A stretch of 64,000 nucleotides of DNA, from assembly GCF_900100015.1 (NCBI RefSeq), contig NZ_FNDD01000011.1:62001-126000 (forward strand), in the 5' to 3' direction. The number at the start of each line of letters is the position of its first letter. The stretch's first letter is position 1. The notes under the pieces are model-generated. The model did not search any database and was not told where the DNA came from. It saw only the letters and a list, made by a program, of their open reading frames with translations. Both the position numbers and the translations under genes were made by a program. The DNA is from Vibrio xiamenensis. GTDB lineage: Bacteria > Pseudomonadota > Gammaproteobacteria > Enterobacterales > Vibrionaceae. Below, one piece after another: positions 62,260 through 64,000 of this stretch.

Positions 62260-63867
62260 ATGGCAACGACGGTTTTAGACATTCGTAATTTGTCGGTTGG
62301 CTTTGGCCGCGCAGGCAGTATTGACCCAGTGACCCATGACGTCAGCTTCTCGCTTAAACGCGGAGAGACACTGGCTTTAGTCGGCGAAAGTGGCTCAGGA
62401 AAATCGGTCACCGCGAATGCAATATTAAAATTATTGCCGAAAGGGTCGGCCCATTACCTCAATGGCGAGATTTGTTTTGGCGATACCAATACGCTGCGCT
62501 GCTCTGAGCGAGAGCTACGCGGAATTCGCGGCGGGCGCATTGGTATGATTTTCCAAGAGCCGATGGTTTCACTCAACCCTTTGCATAAAATTGGTAAACA
62601 GTTGGTGGAAGTCGTCGGGATTCACCGTGGCTTACGTACCAGCCAAGCCCAACAACTGGCACTGCAGTGGTTGGAGAAAGTGGGTATTCGTCACGCCAAA
62701 CAAAAACTAAACGCATACCCGCATGAGCTTTCTGGTGGTGAGCGCCAGCGAGTGATGATAGCGATGGCGCTGATTAATGAGCCAGAGATCTTAATTGCTG
62801 ATGAGCCGACCACCGCACTGGATGTATCGGTGCAGGCGCAAATTCTTGATCTACTTGTACAGTTGCAGCAAGAACTTGGTATGGCGATGCTGTTTATTAC
62901 CCACGATTTGAGTATCGTACGCCGCATCGCCGACAACGTGTGTGTGATGCAAAATGGCCGTTTGATTGAAAGCGCGCCGTGTCAAACGCTGTTCGAATCG
63001 CCATCCCACCCCTATACCCAAAAGCTGATTGATTCTGACCCTAAAGGCACGCCGGTATCGATGCCAAGCGATGTGCCAACGCTGCTGAGTGTTGATAATC
63101 TGAAAGTGTGGTTTCCCATTACTGGCGGCGTGTTTAAGCGCGTGGTATCGCATGTCAAAGCGGTGACGGATATGGGCTTTGAACTCAAACGTGGTCAATC
63201 TATGGGCCTGGTTGGTGAAAGTGGTTCTGGGAAATCCACCACTGGCATGGCGATTTTAAAATTGGTGGCGTCGCAAGGTTCGATTTGTTATCAAAACCAA
63301 GAGTTGCAAGGGCTGGATCGCAAGGCGATGTTGCCATTTCGACGCAAGATGCAAGTGGTGTTTCAAGACCCGTTTTCGGCGCTCAATCCAAGAATGTCGG
63401 TTGCACAAGTGATAGGTGAAGGGTTGCGCGTTAAGGTCGAGGGGCAGGCTAAACTGGATGAGGCTGAAATTGATGCGCGCATTTGTGCGGTGATGCGCGA
63501 GGTTGAACTCGATCCACAATCACGTCACCGTTATCCCAATGAGTTTTCAGGTGGTCAGCGTCAACGCATCGCCATTGCGCGCGCGCTGATTTTAAAGCCA
63601 GAGTTTCTCTTGTTGGATGAACCGACCTCTTCATTGGATAGAACGGTGCAAGCGCAGGTGTTGCAATTACTTAAAGATTTGCAGGCCAAGCATGGCCTTA
63701 CGTATTTGTTTATCAGTCACGATTTGAATGTGGTGAAATCACTGTGTCACTACACCATAGTGATGAAAAATGGCCAAGTGGTTGAGCACGGTGAAACAGA
63801 GACACTATTTGCTACGCCTAAGCAAGATTACACCCGCCAATTAGTTGAACTGTCCAGCGTCCACTGA
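62260..63867 (+). CDS. yejF: Peptide ABC transporter ATP-binding protein YejF (two ATPase domains)
   Basis: A 535-residue protein with two complete ABC domains. Walker A motifs are [14 protein letters not shown] and [14 protein letters not shown], signature motifs LSGGERQRV and FSGGQRQRI, Walker B stretches [12 protein letters not shown] and [12 protein letters not shown]. It powers import through YejB-YejE. It is the last gene of the operon, closed by the terminator at 63886. Confidence 0.95.
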   Translation: MATTVLDIRNLSVGFGRAGSIDPVTHDVSFSLKRGETLALVGESGSGKSVTANAILKLLPKGSAHYLNGEICFGDTNTLRCSERELRGIRGGRIGMIFQEPMVSLNPLHKIGKQLVEVVGIHRGLRTSQAQQLALQWLEKVGIRHAKQKLNAYPHELSGGERQRVMIAMALINEPEILIADEPTTALDVSVQAQILDLLVQLQQELGMAMLFITHDLSIVRRIADNVCVMQNGRLIESAPCQTLFESPSHPYTQKLIDSDPKGTPVSMPSDVPTLLSVDNLKVWFPITGGVFKRVVSHVKAVTDMGFELKRGQSMGLVGESGSGKSTTGMAILKLVASQGSICYQNQELQGLDRKAMLPFRRKMQVVFQDPFSALNPRMSVAQVIGEGLRVKVEGQAKLDEAEIDARICAVMREVELDPQSRHRYPNEFSGGQRQRIAIARALILKPEFLLLDEPTSSLDRTVQAQVLQLLKDLQAKHGLTYLFISHDLNVVKSLCHYTIVMKNGQVVEHGETETLFATPKQDYTRQLVELSSVH

Positions 63868-63885
63868 TTGCAACTTGGCGAAAAA

Positions 63886-63920
63886 AAAAACCGCAAAGCG
63901 TTTGAGCGATTGCGGTTTTT
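63886..63920 (+). terminator. Intrinsic terminator after yejF
   Basis: AAAAACCGCAA and TTGCGGTTTTT form an 11-bp stem with a 13-base loop. The last 80 bases of the window contain nothing else that I recognise. Confidence 0.87.
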
Positions 63921-64000
63921 TATTGGGCGTTATTCAGTGATGTAGAGCAGGGCATATTAAATCTCCGTGTAGTGACTGGCGCTGGCCAGTGACAGAGGTT

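Noticed and set aside
1..64000. CRISPR arrays, tRNA/rRNA genes, insertion sequences, prophage or defence system
   Set aside because: No regularly spaced repeats, no tRNA or rRNA sequence and no transposase, integrase or phage structural protein was found on either strand.

Overview
The window looks like a piece of a Vibrio (Vibrionaceae) chromosome. The speA-speB pair, the yejABEF transporter, a fermentative D-lactate dehydrogenase, a YjeH exporter and many compact bidirectional terminators fit a marine gammaproteobacterium. The decisive marker is an intergenic small RNA of the Qrr family, the quorum-sensing RNAs of Vibrio, with a sigma-54 promoter and two LuxO-type sites. The accessory metabolic content and the location of speA/speB suggest the second chromosome, but this is inference.

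Layout. 1-2.8 kb: end of a D-amino-acid operon (dgcN, dgcA, a D-amino-acid aminotransferase). 2.8-4.5 kb: a thioesterase, then an AT-rich stretch with few credible genes. 4.5-7.6 kb: an orphan OppA-like binding protein and an exported alpha/beta hydrolase. 7.7-9.6 kb: a DeoR regulator divergent from a Gfo/Idh/MocA oxidoreductase, with a pair of TAAGTGA direct-repeat sites between them. 9.7-12 kb: small hypothetical genes, a DUF817 membrane protein and a DsbA/FrnE-like protein. 12-20.4 kb: an AraC regulator, two paralogous carboxymuconolactone-decarboxylase/cupin pairs (one cytoplasmic, one exported), a DUF3737-PatB-cyclophilin-like operon and an MFS transporter. A 13-bp element (GAYAATYAGGCAA) occurs four times here, next to araC, the MFS gene and both decarboxylase genes, so this probably is one regulon. 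20.7-25.8 kb: an MscS channel, a GntR/UTRA regulator and speA-speB. 25.9-28.7 kb: an M15 peptidase, an acidic RTX-like protein and an AT-rich gap. 28.8-33 kb: an outer-membrane barrel, a PstS-like periplasmic protein and a hybrid histidine kinase, probably one sensory locus. 33-34.6 kb: dCMP deaminase, the qrr gene and a flavin-binding PNPOx-like protein. 34.7-42 kb: a MocR regulator, YjeH, an Lrp regulator, LysE, an oxidoreductase, OsmC, a cold-shock/DUF1294 protein and YddG. 42-45.4 kb: L,D-transpeptidase, a GH128 glucanase, an Rrf2 regulator and a DUF1360 membrane protein.

45.7-54.9 kb is a coherent sarcosine-utilisation operon: glyA, soxB, soxD, soxA, soxG, purU, sdaA. Sarcosine is oxidatively demethylated to glycine with methylene-THF. 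GlyA combines both into serine, SdaA turns serine into pyruvate, and PurU recycles excess formyl-THF. 55-58 kb holds an acetyltransferase, ldhA, a GNAT protein and a NUDIX hydrolase. 58.3-63.9 kb is yejA-yejB-yejE-yejF, a peptide ABC importer, closed by a terminator.

The strongest non-coding results are the Qrr RNA with its promoter architecture, the shared AraC-type operator with half-sites 21 bp apart, and the paired TAAGTGA sites of the DeoR locus. No rRNA, tRNA, CRISPR array, insertion sequence or prophage was seen.
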